Shown here: piece after piece, positions 1 through 5,717 of the stretch
Position numbering within the stretch: position 1 is the first letter of the stretch
Layout: every line of letters begins with the position of its first letter
Assembly: GCA_934378145.1 (NCBI GenBank)
Contig: CAKXXW010000058.1
Coordinates: 1-6,182 of the forward strand
Source of the DNA: an uncultured Eubacteriales bacterium
GTDB lineage: Bacteria; Bacillota; Clostridia; Oscillospirales; CAG-272
Length of the DNA stretch: 6,182 bases
Direction: 5' to 3'
Program-made: the position numbers and the translations under genes
The notes under the pieces: generated by a model
Told to the model about the DNA's origin: nothing
The model's input: only the letters and a program-made list of their open reading frames with translations
Database searches by the model: none

Positions 1-40
1 AGCCCTGCTTCATTTTTCATGCACCAAAGGTGCGCTTCAT
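1..40. repeat. Tail of a multi-hairpin intergenic repeat (partial copy)
   Basis: Bases 1-24 match the end of the full copies at about 214-236 and 5991-6013, including CCCTGCTTCATTTTTCATGC. The final small hairpin, GCACC-AAA-GGTGC, and the closing CGCTTCAT are then present. The rest of this copy lies left of the window, so copies occur in close tandem here. The spacer at 41-63 holds no gene. Confidence 0.85.
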
Positions 41-63
41 TTTCACCCACGGTAGGGGCGTCC

Positions 64-255
64 CATCGGGCGCCCGCGATACAAATGAATGAATCGTTTG
101 CTCCGCAAACATGAAGCGGCAACTGCGTTGCCATGAAACATTCGCCTTCGGCGAACATGAAGCGAAGCGCACCCGCTTTCTCCTCCGTGCGGCGAAGCCG
201 CGCTTCACAGGGCGAAGCCCTGCTTCATTTTTCATGCACTTAATGTGCGCTTCAT
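64..255. repeat. Full copy A of multi-hairpin intergenic repeat
   Basis: This is a chain of small perfect palindromes with 3-base loops: GTTTGC-TCC-GCAAAC (96-110), GGCAAC-TGC-GTTGCC (118-132), TTCGCC-TTC-GGCGAA (141-155), GCGGC-GAA-GCCGC (189-201) and AGGGC-GAA-GCCCT (209-221). A weaker GCAC/GTGC hairpin closes it. The linkers are ATGAAGC-like on the left half and GCTTCAT-like on the right half, so the whole unit is also roughly an inverted repeat. It is nearly identical to 5831-6030, with about a dozen differences and one single-base indel over the core. It starts with CATCGGNCGCCCG in both copies. It has no transposase. Short open frames inside it are by-products of the repeat. Confidence 0.9.
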
Positions 256-257
256 TG

Positions 258-289
258 AAAAAAGCACTTGCGAAAGCAAGTGCTTTTTT
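258..289 (-). terminator. Intrinsic terminator of the tRNA-Thr/Tyr operon
   Basis: A perfect 8-bp stem, GCACTTGC/GCAAGTGC (264-271 with 276-283), has a GAAA tetraloop. It is flanked by A6 on the left and T6 on the right. Read on the minus strand it follows the tRNA-Tyr CCA end by one base and ends in U6. The symmetric A/T flanks mean it could also stop plus-strand transcription coming from the repeat region. Confidence 0.92.
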
Positions 290-290
290 A

Positions 291-375
291 TGGTGGGGGA
301 AGGTGGATTCGGACCACCGAAGTCAGTGACAACAGATTTACAGTCTGCCCCCTTTGGCCGCTCGGGAATTCCCCC
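291..375 (-). tRNA. tRNA-Tyr (anticodon GTA)
   Basis: This is a class II tRNA of 85 nt. The acceptor stem is GGGGGAA (375-369) paired with TTCCCCC (301-295), followed by discriminator A and an encoded CCA (293-291). The anticodon loop is CTGTAAA, with GTA at 341-339, between CAGA/TCTG stems. The long variable arm (about TTGTCACTGACTTC) and a T-loop with GGTCCGAATCC are as expected for bacterial tRNA-Tyr. It is the second gene of a two-tRNA operon, 33 bases downstream of tRNA-Thr, and is followed at once by a terminator. Confidence 0.97.
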
Positions 376-408
376 ATACCCTATGGAACTTCGGTGTAGC
401 AAGGCTAC

Positions 409-483
409 TGGAGCTGGTGATCGGAGTCGAACCAACAACCTGCTGATTACAAATCAGCTGCTCTGCCATTGAGCCACACCAGC
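409..483 (-). tRNA. tRNA-Thr (anticodon TGT)
   Basis: This is a 75-nt class I tRNA. The acceptor stem is GCTGGTG (483-477) paired with CACCAGC (419-413), discriminator T, and encoded CCA (411-409). The anticodon loop is TTTGTAA, with TGT at 451-449, in a CTGAT/ATCAG stem. The D-arm is GCTCAATGGCAGAGC and the T-loop contains GGTTCGACTCC. TGT reads ACA and, with U34 modification, other Thr codons. It is the first gene of the operon, with its 5' end about 13 bases from the predicted transcription start. Confidence 0.97.
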
Positions 484-503
484 AAATTTCACGGAACGAA
501 GCG

Positions 504-560
504 ATTATACCACACTTTTTCGCGTTTGTCAACACTTTTTTTGATTTTTTATTTTTTCTT
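504..560 (-). promoter_or_regulatory. Strong sigma-A promoter with UP-like A-tracts for the tRNA operon
   Basis: On the minus strand there is a perfect TTGACA (532-527), a 17-base spacer and a perfect TATAAT (509-504). Upstream of the -35, positions 533-560 read as A-runs on this strand, resembling an UP element. Between the -10 and the likely start (about 497) the sequence is GC-rich (CGCTTCG), as in promoters under stringent control in Firmicutes and other bacteria. The stringent-control point is inference from family knowledge. Confidence 0.92.
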
Positions 561-587
561 TCGGGGTAATATTTCCCTGCCTTTTTG

Positions 588-616
588 TTGACTTTGCCTC
601 CGAAATAATATATAAT
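588..616 (+). promoter_or_regulatory. Sigma-A promoter of the glutaminase-like/RHH operon
   Basis: TTGACT (588-593), a 17-base spacer and TATAAT (611-616) predict a start near 623 and a 5' leader of about 46 bases. The first in-frame ATG of the following gene (615) lies inside the -10 box, so it cannot be in the mRNA. This settles the start at 669. The promoter diverges from the tRNA promoter, with their -35 boxes about 55 bases apart. Confidence 0.88.
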
Positions 617-620
617 GGTA

Positions 621-667
621 TTCGGTAGAGTTTTTCACCCAATTTTTACCGAAAGTGAGTTTACCGA
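621..667 (+). promoter_or_regulatory. Candidate operator: three TACCGA half-sites around the transcription start
   Basis: TTCGGTA (621-627) is an inverted match to TACCGAA (647-653), and TTTACCGA occurs as a direct repeat at 645-652 and 660-667, 15 bases apart. The set spans the predicted transcription start and the leader up to the start codon. Repeated short half-sites of this kind are typical of ribbon-helix-helix operators, and such a protein is encoded in the same operon. In RNA, the 621-630 and 644-653 arms could also form a hairpin with G-U pairs. Binding is inferred. Confidence 0.45.
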
Positions 668-668
668 T

Positions 669-2582
669 ATGAAAATGAGACCTCCCGCAACACCCCTTAT
701 CACCTCCGATCCCTTTTTCAGTGTCTGGTCGGAGACCGATGCCCTCAATGCCTCGGACACTGTCCATTGGACAGGCAGGACTATCGCCCTCCGCTGCACC
801 GTAAAGGTCGGCGACAGGGTGTATGGCGTTATGGGTCGCAATGAAGGCACGCTTGCCGCCCGTCAGGTGGGATCCGATATGGATGCCTTCTCTTCTTACT
901 ATACCTTCGACTGCGACGGAGTGAAGGTCAGACTGACCTTTACCTCGCCCGTTATCCCCGATGATATGTACCTCATCTCGCGTCCGGTCAGTTACCTTCT
1001 TGTCAGCGCCGATGCCGCGGGCGTGAGCGCCAAGGTCTCGGTCTCAGAGCAGATCTGCCTTGACCTTGCCGGAGAGTATCCCGTGAAGGCTTCCGTCGAG
1101 GGCGGGAGCGTCACCCTTGCCTCCGAGGTGCAGAATGTCCTCTCGCGCGACGGCGACGATCAGAGGATCGACTGGGGTAAATTCTACCTCACCTGCAAGG
1201 GCGCGGAGTACGGCTCCTGCCTTTCCGACGGAATGACCTTTGTCTTTGCCGAGGCACCGGTCGGCGAAGGGACGCTCTTCAGCTTTGCCTACGATGATGT
1301 TAAATCAATAGAATATTTCGGCGACAAGCTCGACGCGTATTGGAAGACCAAGGACGCGACGATCGCCGACGCGATATGCGCCGCGCACCGCGACTATCCC
1401 GAGGTAATGAAGCGCTGCGCAGACTTCTCGGCGAAGATGGTCGCCGAGGCTACCGAGGCGGGCGGCGAAAAGTACGCCGAGCTGCTCATTCTCTCTCTCC
1501 GTCAGTCTGTGGCGGCTCACAAGCTCGTCCTTGACACGAACGGCGAGGTCCTCTACATCTCGAAGGAGTGCTTCTCGAACGGATGCGCCGCGACGGTCGA
1601 TGTCAGCTATCCTTCGACACCTCTCTTCCTTCTCTACAACCCCGAGCTTGTACGCGGAATGATGCGCCCGATCTACCGCTTTGCGGCGACCGACGCATGG
1701 CAGTACGACTTTGCTCCCCACGATGCGGGCCGTTATCCGCGCGTGAACGGTCAGGTCTACGGACTCAAGGACGGCGTGCTTCTCGAGGCGAAGCAGATGC
1801 CCCTTGAGGAGTGCGGAAACATGCTCGTTATGGAGGCGACCGCCGCAGTCGCGACGGGTAACGCCGACTTTGCTGCGGAGCATCTCGATGTTCTCCGCAA
1901 ATGGTGCGCCTACCTTGAGGAAAACGGCGACGATCCGGCGAATCAGCTCTGCACCGACGACTTTGCGGGACACCTTGCGCATAACTGCAACCTCACGCTC
2001 AAGGCGATCATGGGTATCGCCGGCATGGGCATCATCGAAAAGATGCTCGGAAACGACGGCGAGTATGAAAGGCTCCTCGCGCATGCGAAAGAGATGACGC
2101 AGAGCTGGATCACCCGCGCGGCAAACGCCGACGGAAGCTACCGCCTCGCCTTCAATTGGCAGAACAGCTTCTCTATGAAGTACAATATCGTGTGGGATAA
2201 GCTCTTCGGCACGGGTATCATGCCGAAGGAAGTCCTCGCGTCGGAATTTGCGAGCTATGCAAAGCATATGAACAATTACGGACTGCCGCTTGACAACCGC
2301 GCCGACTACACGAAGAGCGATTGGTACATCTGGACGGGCGTCCTTGCCGACAGCCGCGAAGAGTTCGGGAAGTTCATCGAGCCTCTCTGGAACAGCTACA
2401 ACGAGACCGAGTCGAGAGTGCCTATGACCGACTGGTATATGACGACGACGGCGCTCCACCGCTCCTACGGCAGCAGCAGCGGTCTCGTAAAGAGCTTCCG
2501 CAACCGCACGGTCGTCGGCGGACACTTTATGAAGCTCCTTGAATACAAGGGAACGCTCGACCTCGGAGGTAAGGCTCTATGA
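669..2582 (+). CDS. GtaA-family glutaminase-like protein (DUF4964/DUF5127/DUF4965)
   Basis: This 637-residue protein belongs to the family of fungal glutaminase A (GtaA), which has a six-hairpin alpha/alpha toroid domain. The N-terminus MRPPATPLITSDPFFSVWS (from residue 3) is the family's DUF4964 signature, followed by HWTGR and a beta-rich DUF5127-like part. The toroid half carries the conserved strings KYNIVWDK (504-511), YTKSDWYIWTG (547-557), RVPMTDWY (583-590) and NRTVVGGHFMKLL (612-624). The start at 669 is chosen because the earlier ATG at 615 is inside the -10 box; AAGTGAG lies about 9 bases upstream as a weak ribosome binding site. There is no signal peptide, unlike the secreted fungal and many Bacteroidetes members, so it is probably cytoplasmic. 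The expected reaction is L-glutamine to glutamate plus ammonia, but bacterial members are largely untested and the fold is shared with glycosidases, so substrate is uncertain. The stop overlaps the next gene's start. Confidence 0.88.
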   Translation: MKMRPPATPLITSDPFFSVWSETDALNASDTVHWTGRTIALRCTVKVGDRVYGVMGRNEGTLAARQVGSDMDAFSSYYTFDCDGVKVRLTFTSPVIPDDMYLISRPVSYLLVSADAAGVSAKVSVSEQICLDLAGEYPVKASVEGGSVTLASEVQNVLSRDGDDQRIDWGKFYLTCKGAEYGSCLSDGMTFVFAEAPVGEGTLFSFAYDDVKSIEYFGDKLDAYWKTKDATIADAICAAHRDYPEVMKRCADFSAKMVAEATEAGGEKYAELLILSLRQSVAAHKLVLDTNGEVLYISKECFSNGCAATVDVSYPSTPLFLLYNPELVRGMMRPIYRFAATDAWQYDFAPHDAGRYPRVNGQVYGLKDGVLLEAKQMPLEECGNMLVMEATAAVATGNADFAAEHLDVLRKWCAYLEENGDDPANQLCTDDFAGHLAHNCNLTLKAIMGIAGMGIIEKMLGNDGEYERLLAHAKEMTQSWITRAANADGSYRLAFNWQNSFSMKYNIVWDKLFGTGIMPKEVLASEFASYAKHMNNYGLPLDNRADYTKSDWYIWTGVLADSREEFGKFIEPLWNSYNETESRVPMTDWYMTTTALHRSYGSSSGLVKSFRNRTVVGGHFMKLLEYKGTLDLGGKAL

Positions 2583-2791
2583 AGCAGTCGCCCGAGGTCA
2601 CGCTCCGCATACCCGAGGATGTGCTGAAAAAGGCTCTCATAGTCTCGGAGGCGGAGGGCAGGACGCTCAATAATCAGGTGCTTCTGCTCCTGCGCAACAG
2701 CATAGCCTACTTCGAGCGCACGAAGGGCAGGATCAGCCCCGCGGCGCTCTCGGGCGTGGACATTTCGGAATACACCGGCACGGAAAAATAA
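2579..2791 (+). CDS. Small ribbon-helix-helix (Arc/MetJ-type) DNA-binding protein
   Basis: This 70-residue protein has a clear Arc-like layout: beta strand EVTLRIP (6-12), helix A about 13-27, the turn GRTLNNQ (27-33), and helix B about 30-46 (leucine-rich), then a polar tail of about 24 residues. The strand residues T8, R10 and neighbours would contact DNA in a dimer. The start ATG overlaps the upstream TGA (ATGA), and GGAGG at 2565-2569 sits 9 bases before it, so translation is likely coupled to the enzyme. No toxin gene follows: a terminator starts within three bases of the stop. An autoregulator of this operon is the simplest role; an orphan antitoxin is less likely. Family assignment is firm from pattern; the role is inferred. 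Confidence 0.82.
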   Translation: MKQSPEVTLRIPEDVLKKALIVSEAEGRTLNNQVLLLLRNSIAYFERTKGRISPAALSGVDISEYTGTEK

Positions 2792-2793
2792 AA

Positions 2794-2839
2794 AACAGAA
2801 AAGCAGGGGACCTTCGAACTAAGGTCCCTTTTTTCTGTT
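2794..2839. terminator. Intrinsic terminator, probably bidirectional
   Basis: An 8-bp stem, GGGACCTT/AAGGTCCC (2807-2814 with 2821-2828), has a CGAACT loop and is followed by T6. AACAG (2794-2798) and CTGTT (2835-2839) can extend the pairing. It follows the RHH stop at once. On the minus strand the same hairpin is followed by a U-rich stretch (CTGCTTTTCTGTTTTTTATT), so it can also end the convergent lipoprotein transcript. Confidence 0.92.
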
Positions 2840-2890
2840 AGGTTGTTATTCCGGTCGGCAATGGGCACATTCTGTCCGAAAATGAGATAA

Positions 2891-3640
2891 TCACTTTGCA
2901 AAGCCGAACGCTCCGAAAAATTCGTCGGTCAGCAGCCCGGCATCGGCATACAGTATGACCATCATACCATCCTGATAATACATGACATACTTTTTCGTGC
3001 TGTTTTTAAGCTCGGATATCATCGCGATAACGGTGTTGCCGTCCCTAAGGGTGATATCCTGCTCGTATATGCGCGAATAATCCTCATAATCGCCGTAATT
3101 GTCCGGTCCCGGCGCCTTGTCGGTGATGAGCTTCAATACTTCATAATACGATTTTGCCGAGTCCACCGCGGCGTTTCCGAGAACGCTCGGGTATGCTACC
3201 TGTATCTGCAGATCCCGCTCGCCGGCAAGACAGTGATACCATACCCAAGGAAGATTATAAAGCTCATCGGTCATAAGTGTTATATTTGATAACCCTTCCC
3301 TGTTGCGGAGAGGAAGATCTCTTCCGTCGATCTGCGGTATCGCGACTTTTATCTCGCCGGATTCGTATTCGGTAAGCGTTCTCTCATAAACCCTGCCGCA
3401 ATCCGCCTGCTTTTCCCTTATTCCGGAATAATCCGCGGATTTCTTTGTCATAAGAGCCTGTTTCAGACTCTGATAAGTCTCAAACGAATACGAGGCATTA
3501 TCGGGAGGACTTTCAAGCTCCAGCATCGTTTTTGACCCGGGAGTGTCACTGCCGTTGTCCGGAGTCTGCTCCGTAAAGGTACACGAGCAAAATGTCGCAA
3601 GAATGATCAATGCTGTGATCAATAATATAAGTTTTTTCAT
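2891..3640 (-). CDS. Putative lipoprotein of unknown function
   Basis: This 249-residue protein has a short positive N-terminus (MKK), a hydrophobic core LILLITALIILATF (4-17) and a cysteine pair C18-S-C20. C20, with FCS before it, is the likely lipidated residue, although phenylalanine at -3 is not the usual lipobox residue. After a Thr/Pro/Asp-rich linker comes a soluble domain of about 200 residues with regular beta and helical stretches, one cysteine at about position 80, and a WVWYHC patch. I recognise no family. It is expected to be anchored outside the membrane. The start is supported by GAGGAAAGG about 9 bases upstream. It is transcribed from the promoter at 3823-3851 through the structured RNA at 3668-3816, or from a weak promoter of its own, and it converges on the RHH gene. 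Confidence 0.85.
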   Translation of the reverse strand: MKKLILLITALIILATFCSCTFTEQTPDNGSDTPGSKTMLELESPPDNASYSFETYQSLKQALMTKKSADYSGIREKQADCGRVYERTLTEYESGEIKVAIPQIDGRDLPLRNREGLSNITLMTDELYNLPWVWYHCLAGERDLQIQVAYPSVLGNAAVDSAKSYYEVLKLITDKAPGPDNYGDYEDYSRIYEQDITLRDGNTVIAMISELKNSTKKYVMYYQDGMMVILYADAGLLTDEFFGAFGFAK

Positions 3641-3667
3641 CTTTTTGATCCTTTCCTCAAGTATAAT

Positions 3668-3816
3668 AAAAAGCGCATAGGTATGCCGTGTCCGACAAAC
3701 TTATGCGCTGTTGTTCCTCAGATGACAAACGGAGCCGCCGACCGTATGTCCTTGCGTGGCAGAGGAACAGGAGATCCGCTGTCGGACGCTTACCGGAGAG
3801 ATGCGGCTGTGTTTCT
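3668..3816 (-). ncRNA. Structured RNA with 6S-like rod fold (ncRNA or leader)
   Basis: Read on the minus strand from a consensus promoter, this segment pairs end to end. AGCCGCAU (3808-3801) pairs with AUGCGCU (3678-3672), with one bulge. GGUA (3794-3791) pairs with UACC (3683-3680). GUCCGACA (3787-3780) pairs with UGUCGGAC (3697-3690). An asymmetric central bubble follows (3779-3770 against 3711-3698). UGUUCCUC (3769-3762) pairs with GAGGAACA (3719-3712), and GACAUACGG pairs with CCGUUUGUC (3750-3742 with 3732-3724) around an apical loop. U5 (3672-3668) follows the closing stem. Closing stem, central bubble and long apical arm are the hallmarks of 6S RNA (ssrS), and bubble placement is proportionate, though about 149 nt is short. 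No sequence-level match was established. The alternative is an attenuator leader or riboswitch for the lipoprotein gene. Confidence 0.55.
3673..3708 (-). terminator. Alternative terminator hairpin at the RNA's 3' end
   Basis: GCGCAUA (3708-3702) can pair perfectly with UAUGCGC (3679-3673) over 7 bp, directly before U5 (3672-3668). This excludes the closing stem of the rod fold, since both use 3672-3678. Whichever forms, a stem abuts the U-run, so termination before the lipoprotein start is plausible in both states. Confidence 0.6.
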
Positions 3817-3822
3817 GCTATT

Positions 3823-3851
3823 ATAATATCACAAATATTTGGACCTGTCAA
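3823..3851 (-). promoter_or_regulatory. Sigma-A promoter upstream of the structured RNA and lipoprotein
   Basis: The minus strand carries a perfect TTGACA (3851-3846), a 17-base spacer and TATTAT (3828-3823). TATAAT at 3825-3820 is also present but would need a 20-base spacer. The expected start is near 3816, about 175 bases before the lipoprotein start codon. This long leader prompted the search for RNA structure. Confidence 0.85.
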
Positions 3852-3894
3852 CAGAGAAATTAAATAAAAATTCACAAACGAGACGAGACAGACA

Positions 3895-4245
3895 TCAGAA
3901 CTCCATTGTTACCTGCCCCATGCAGGCGCAGATCACCGAAAGTGCGCGGTCCTGCATATAGCGGTTGTTGTAGTTGCAGGCAGTCTCGGGAGCCTTTATG
4001 AACTTCGCTCCGTCGAGCGAGCAGGGGATCAGCACGGTCTGCGGTGCGACTGCGCGGTAGAATTCCATATCTCCGCCGTCGAGGCCGTGGTGCGCGAGCT
4101 GGAGAAAGTCGCTGCGAAGCTGCTCCGGCGGGACATTTTTTCGCACGAAGGAGGGCCCGACGGGTGTGGAATCGCCGACGAACATCGCGCGGTGAGATGA
4201 ATTTGCGACCGTGAAGATCATCGACAGGCGGTTGAAGGACTTCGC
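3895..4245 (-). pseudogene. 5'-truncated metallo-beta-lactamase-fold hydrolase
   Basis: The frame reads SFNRLSMIFTVANSSHRAM, then FVGDST, then LRSDFLQLAHHGLDGGD, then FYRAVAPQTVLIPC. This is the C-terminal half of a ComEC-like/MBL-fold protein. It keeps the Asp of the VGD motif (residue 17 from the internal ATG at 4221) and the His of HHG (44-45), both metal-site motifs. The N-terminal HxHxDH motif and third His are missing: in-frame sequence upstream meets a TAG at about 4249-4251, and a winged-helix fragment on the other strand begins there. A protein of 108 residues from 4221 could be made but would lack a complete metal site. The C-terminus looks natural. Its GC-rich codon use resembles the glutaminase-like gene and not the AraC gene to its right. 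Confidence 0.75.
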
Positions 4246-4465
4246 CGTCTATTGTTTTCTTTGTCGTCGTATGAACCGGGAAAGCAATGTGGCTTTTCCT
4301 TCGCGGAAAGATATCGCAAGCGGGTGCGGAATCAGGAAAGAGGAAACCGTGGACAAGGCAATCAAGGCTTTGCTCGAAAAAGGACTGATTGAAAAATTTC
4401 ACCGCAGGTTTATAGATAGACGCGAAATGAATGTTGAACTCAGGTACTGTACCAACAATTTTTAG
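4211..4465 (+). pseudogene. 5'-truncated winged-helix protein (HTH_36/replication-initiator type)
   Basis: The 84-residue frame begins at a GTG with no good ribosome binding site and contains FAVYCFLCRRMN, FPSRKDIASGCGI (29-41), TVDKAIKALLEKGLIEK (46-62) and a wing-like RRF..RR. This pattern (VY.fLcsr.n, FPSr..IA, TV.rAl..L...GLI) is typical of the winged-helix domain found in plasmid, phage and integrative-element replication proteins and related regulators. The natural start is missing: sequence upstream of about 4211-4245 is the antisense of the MBL remnant. It ends soon after the wing with TNNF and overlaps the 3' end of the AraC gene tail to tail by 26 bases. It is probably a remnant of a mobile element; a short functional protein cannot be excluded. 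Confidence 0.6.
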
Positions 4466-5642
4466 CGACTTTCACAAGACCGATGCGCTCGCAAGCAGCT
4501 AATCCAAGAGGCGAGTCATCATCATCTGCATTAGCGTTACCAATGGCAGCATTATCTTGCAAACAACTTGCAATCGCATACTTCCACATCAAATCAATGG
4601 CTTGTCTTTCGTTTGACGAATCAAGTGTAAAAATAGCGCCGATATCGTATTTTCTGAATTCACGAATCCGGTCAAGTGTAGGCATCGCAAGGCAAACAAG
4701 TTTTCCGTTTTCAAATATCCCCATCGGTCTCATACCGATGTTGCCTTTTCCGTCAAAGTGGATTTGGATTGCTCTGATGTGGCATTCTGCGCATCCGCCG
4801 CTTTGTTTGAACACTTTTATGAAAGGCATATCTTCTATGGTGAGCAAACGAATTTCCATTCCTTCATATTCGGGAACAGCAACCGTATCTTTGGGATAGA
4901 TCATGTCGTATCCGTAACGGCAGGTCAGCCCAAGCTTTGCTACTTCGGCATCAAAACTCTCCCATTCCGTATCAACCGATCTGCGGACGGAGAATCTCGG
5001 ATTTGTGAGTTTTCCTAAGAGTTTCAGGTAAGGCAAAGCATCAGCCTCGGTTTCGCAGACGAGCGCTACAGCAGGCTCTGCGGAGTTGTAATCAGATACA
5101 TAAATAAAATGTTCAAGCGGTTCGGAATTGCCAAGTGTGAGGATTTCGGATTCTGTAACAGTCATTCCTACAATATCCTCAGCATATTTGAGCGGATTGT
5201 GAGTGAAGCAAAAATCAAGGGCAAGATCAATATCCGATACGTTTAATTCAGGAAAACTTCGTCTGAAATGACTGATTGCAATTTTACCGGAAAGGTCATG
5301 CCAGGTAACCGCCTCTCCGGAATATTTCTCACGGTATTCGCTCGGCGTAATACTGTAAAAACTTTTGAAAGCGCGAGTGAAGCTCTCAGGGCTTGCATAA
5401 CCAAAGTCAAGAGCAATTTCCAGTACGGTCTTGGGCGTTCTGCGAAGCTCAAGTGCGCTTCTCGTTAACTTGTAAATGCGAGAGTATTCCACAGGACTAT
5501 ACCCCGTATGCTGTCTGAATATTGCATCAAAGTAGGTGAGTGAAAATCCTGCATTGTCCGCAATGCTTTGTAGTGACAGATTGTTTTGGGGATTCTTTTG
5601 TATAAAAACGATGGCTTTGTCAATTAAATTTTTGTTTTCCAT
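4440..5642 (-). CDS. AraC-family regulator with GNAT-like C-terminal domain
   Basis: This is a 400-residue protein. Residues 6-104 are a complete AraC DNA-binding domain at the N-terminus with two helix-turn-helix units (about 24-45 and 73-95), including LSLQSIADNAGFS, IALDFGYASPESFTRAFK and the family ending ITPSEYR. A middle region (about 110-260) is unrecognised. Residues 262-400 (EIRLLTIEDMP to the end) resemble a GNAT acetyltransferase: GKLVCLAMP strand, GAIFTLDSS strand, a long helix, and DSPLGLAACERIGLV near the end. The usual acetyl-CoA loop (R/Q-x-x-G-x-G/A) is replaced by SSNERQA (342-348), so it may sense a ligand without catalysing. The start at 5642 has AGAAAGGAG (5659-5651) 8 bases away, better than an ATG 27 bases upstream. 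It is AT-richer than genes to its left. No partner operon and no clear terminator are seen; its target is unknown. Confidence 0.85.
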   Translation of the reverse strand: MENKNLIDKAIVFIQKNPQNNLSLQSIADNAGFSLTYFDAIFRQHTGYSPVEYSRIYKLTRSALELRRTPKTVLEIALDFGYASPESFTRAFKSFYSITPSEYREKYSGEAVTWHDLSGKIAISHFRRSFPELNVSDIDLALDFCFTHNPLKYAEDIVGMTVTESEILTLGNSEPLEHFIYVSDYNSAEPAVALVCETEADALPYLKLLGKLTNPRFSVRRSVDTEWESFDAEVAKLGLTCRYGYDMIYPKDTVAVPEYEGMEIRLLTIEDMPFIKVFKQSGGCAECHIRAIQIHFDGKGNIGMRPMGIFENGKLVCLAMPTLDRIREFRKYDIGAIFTLDSSNERQAIDLMWKYAIASCLQDNAAIGNANADDDDSPLGLAACERIGLVKVAKNCWYST

Positions 5643-5717
5643 AAAGTCATCTCCTTTCTGTACTTGCATTTTAGCATACGTGTAATACAGTTGTCCTTGC
5701 AGAGATTATGGACTTTG

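Noticed and set aside
17..235. Minus-strand frame beginning MKNEAGLRP, with a similar frame at 5828-6010
   Set aside because: Both lie within the multi-hairpin repeat and arise from its ATGAA/TTCAT linkers. There is no ribosome binding site and no protein-like conservation beyond the DNA repeat.
1..255. CRISPR-like array
   Set aside because: The repeated hairpins differ in sequence, spacing is irregular, there are no unique spacers of constant length and no cas genes.
615..668. Upstream in-frame ATG at 615 as start of the glutaminase-like gene
   Set aside because: This ATG overlaps the TATAAT box at 611-616, so it lies upstream of the transcript. The family homology begins only after 669.
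1305..2525. 406-codon open frame on the minus strand inside the glutaminase-like gene
   Set aside because: It is antisense to a gene with strong family motifs. Its protein is Arg/Val/Ala-rich without recognisable domains, which is the usual shadow of GC-rich coding sequence.
2579..2791. Antitoxin of a toxin-antitoxin pair
   Set aside because: The RHH fold fits an antitoxin, but the only partner gene is a 637-residue enzyme upstream and a terminator follows directly, leaving no room for a toxin.
3872..4402. 176-codon minus-strand frame
   Set aside because: It overlaps the MBL remnant in another frame. Its sequence is Arg/Pro-rich low-complexity in the middle and has no family pattern.
4483..4899. 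138-codon plus-strand frame
   Set aside because: It is antisense to the AraC-type regulator, which has clear motifs, a strong ribosome binding site and a promoter.
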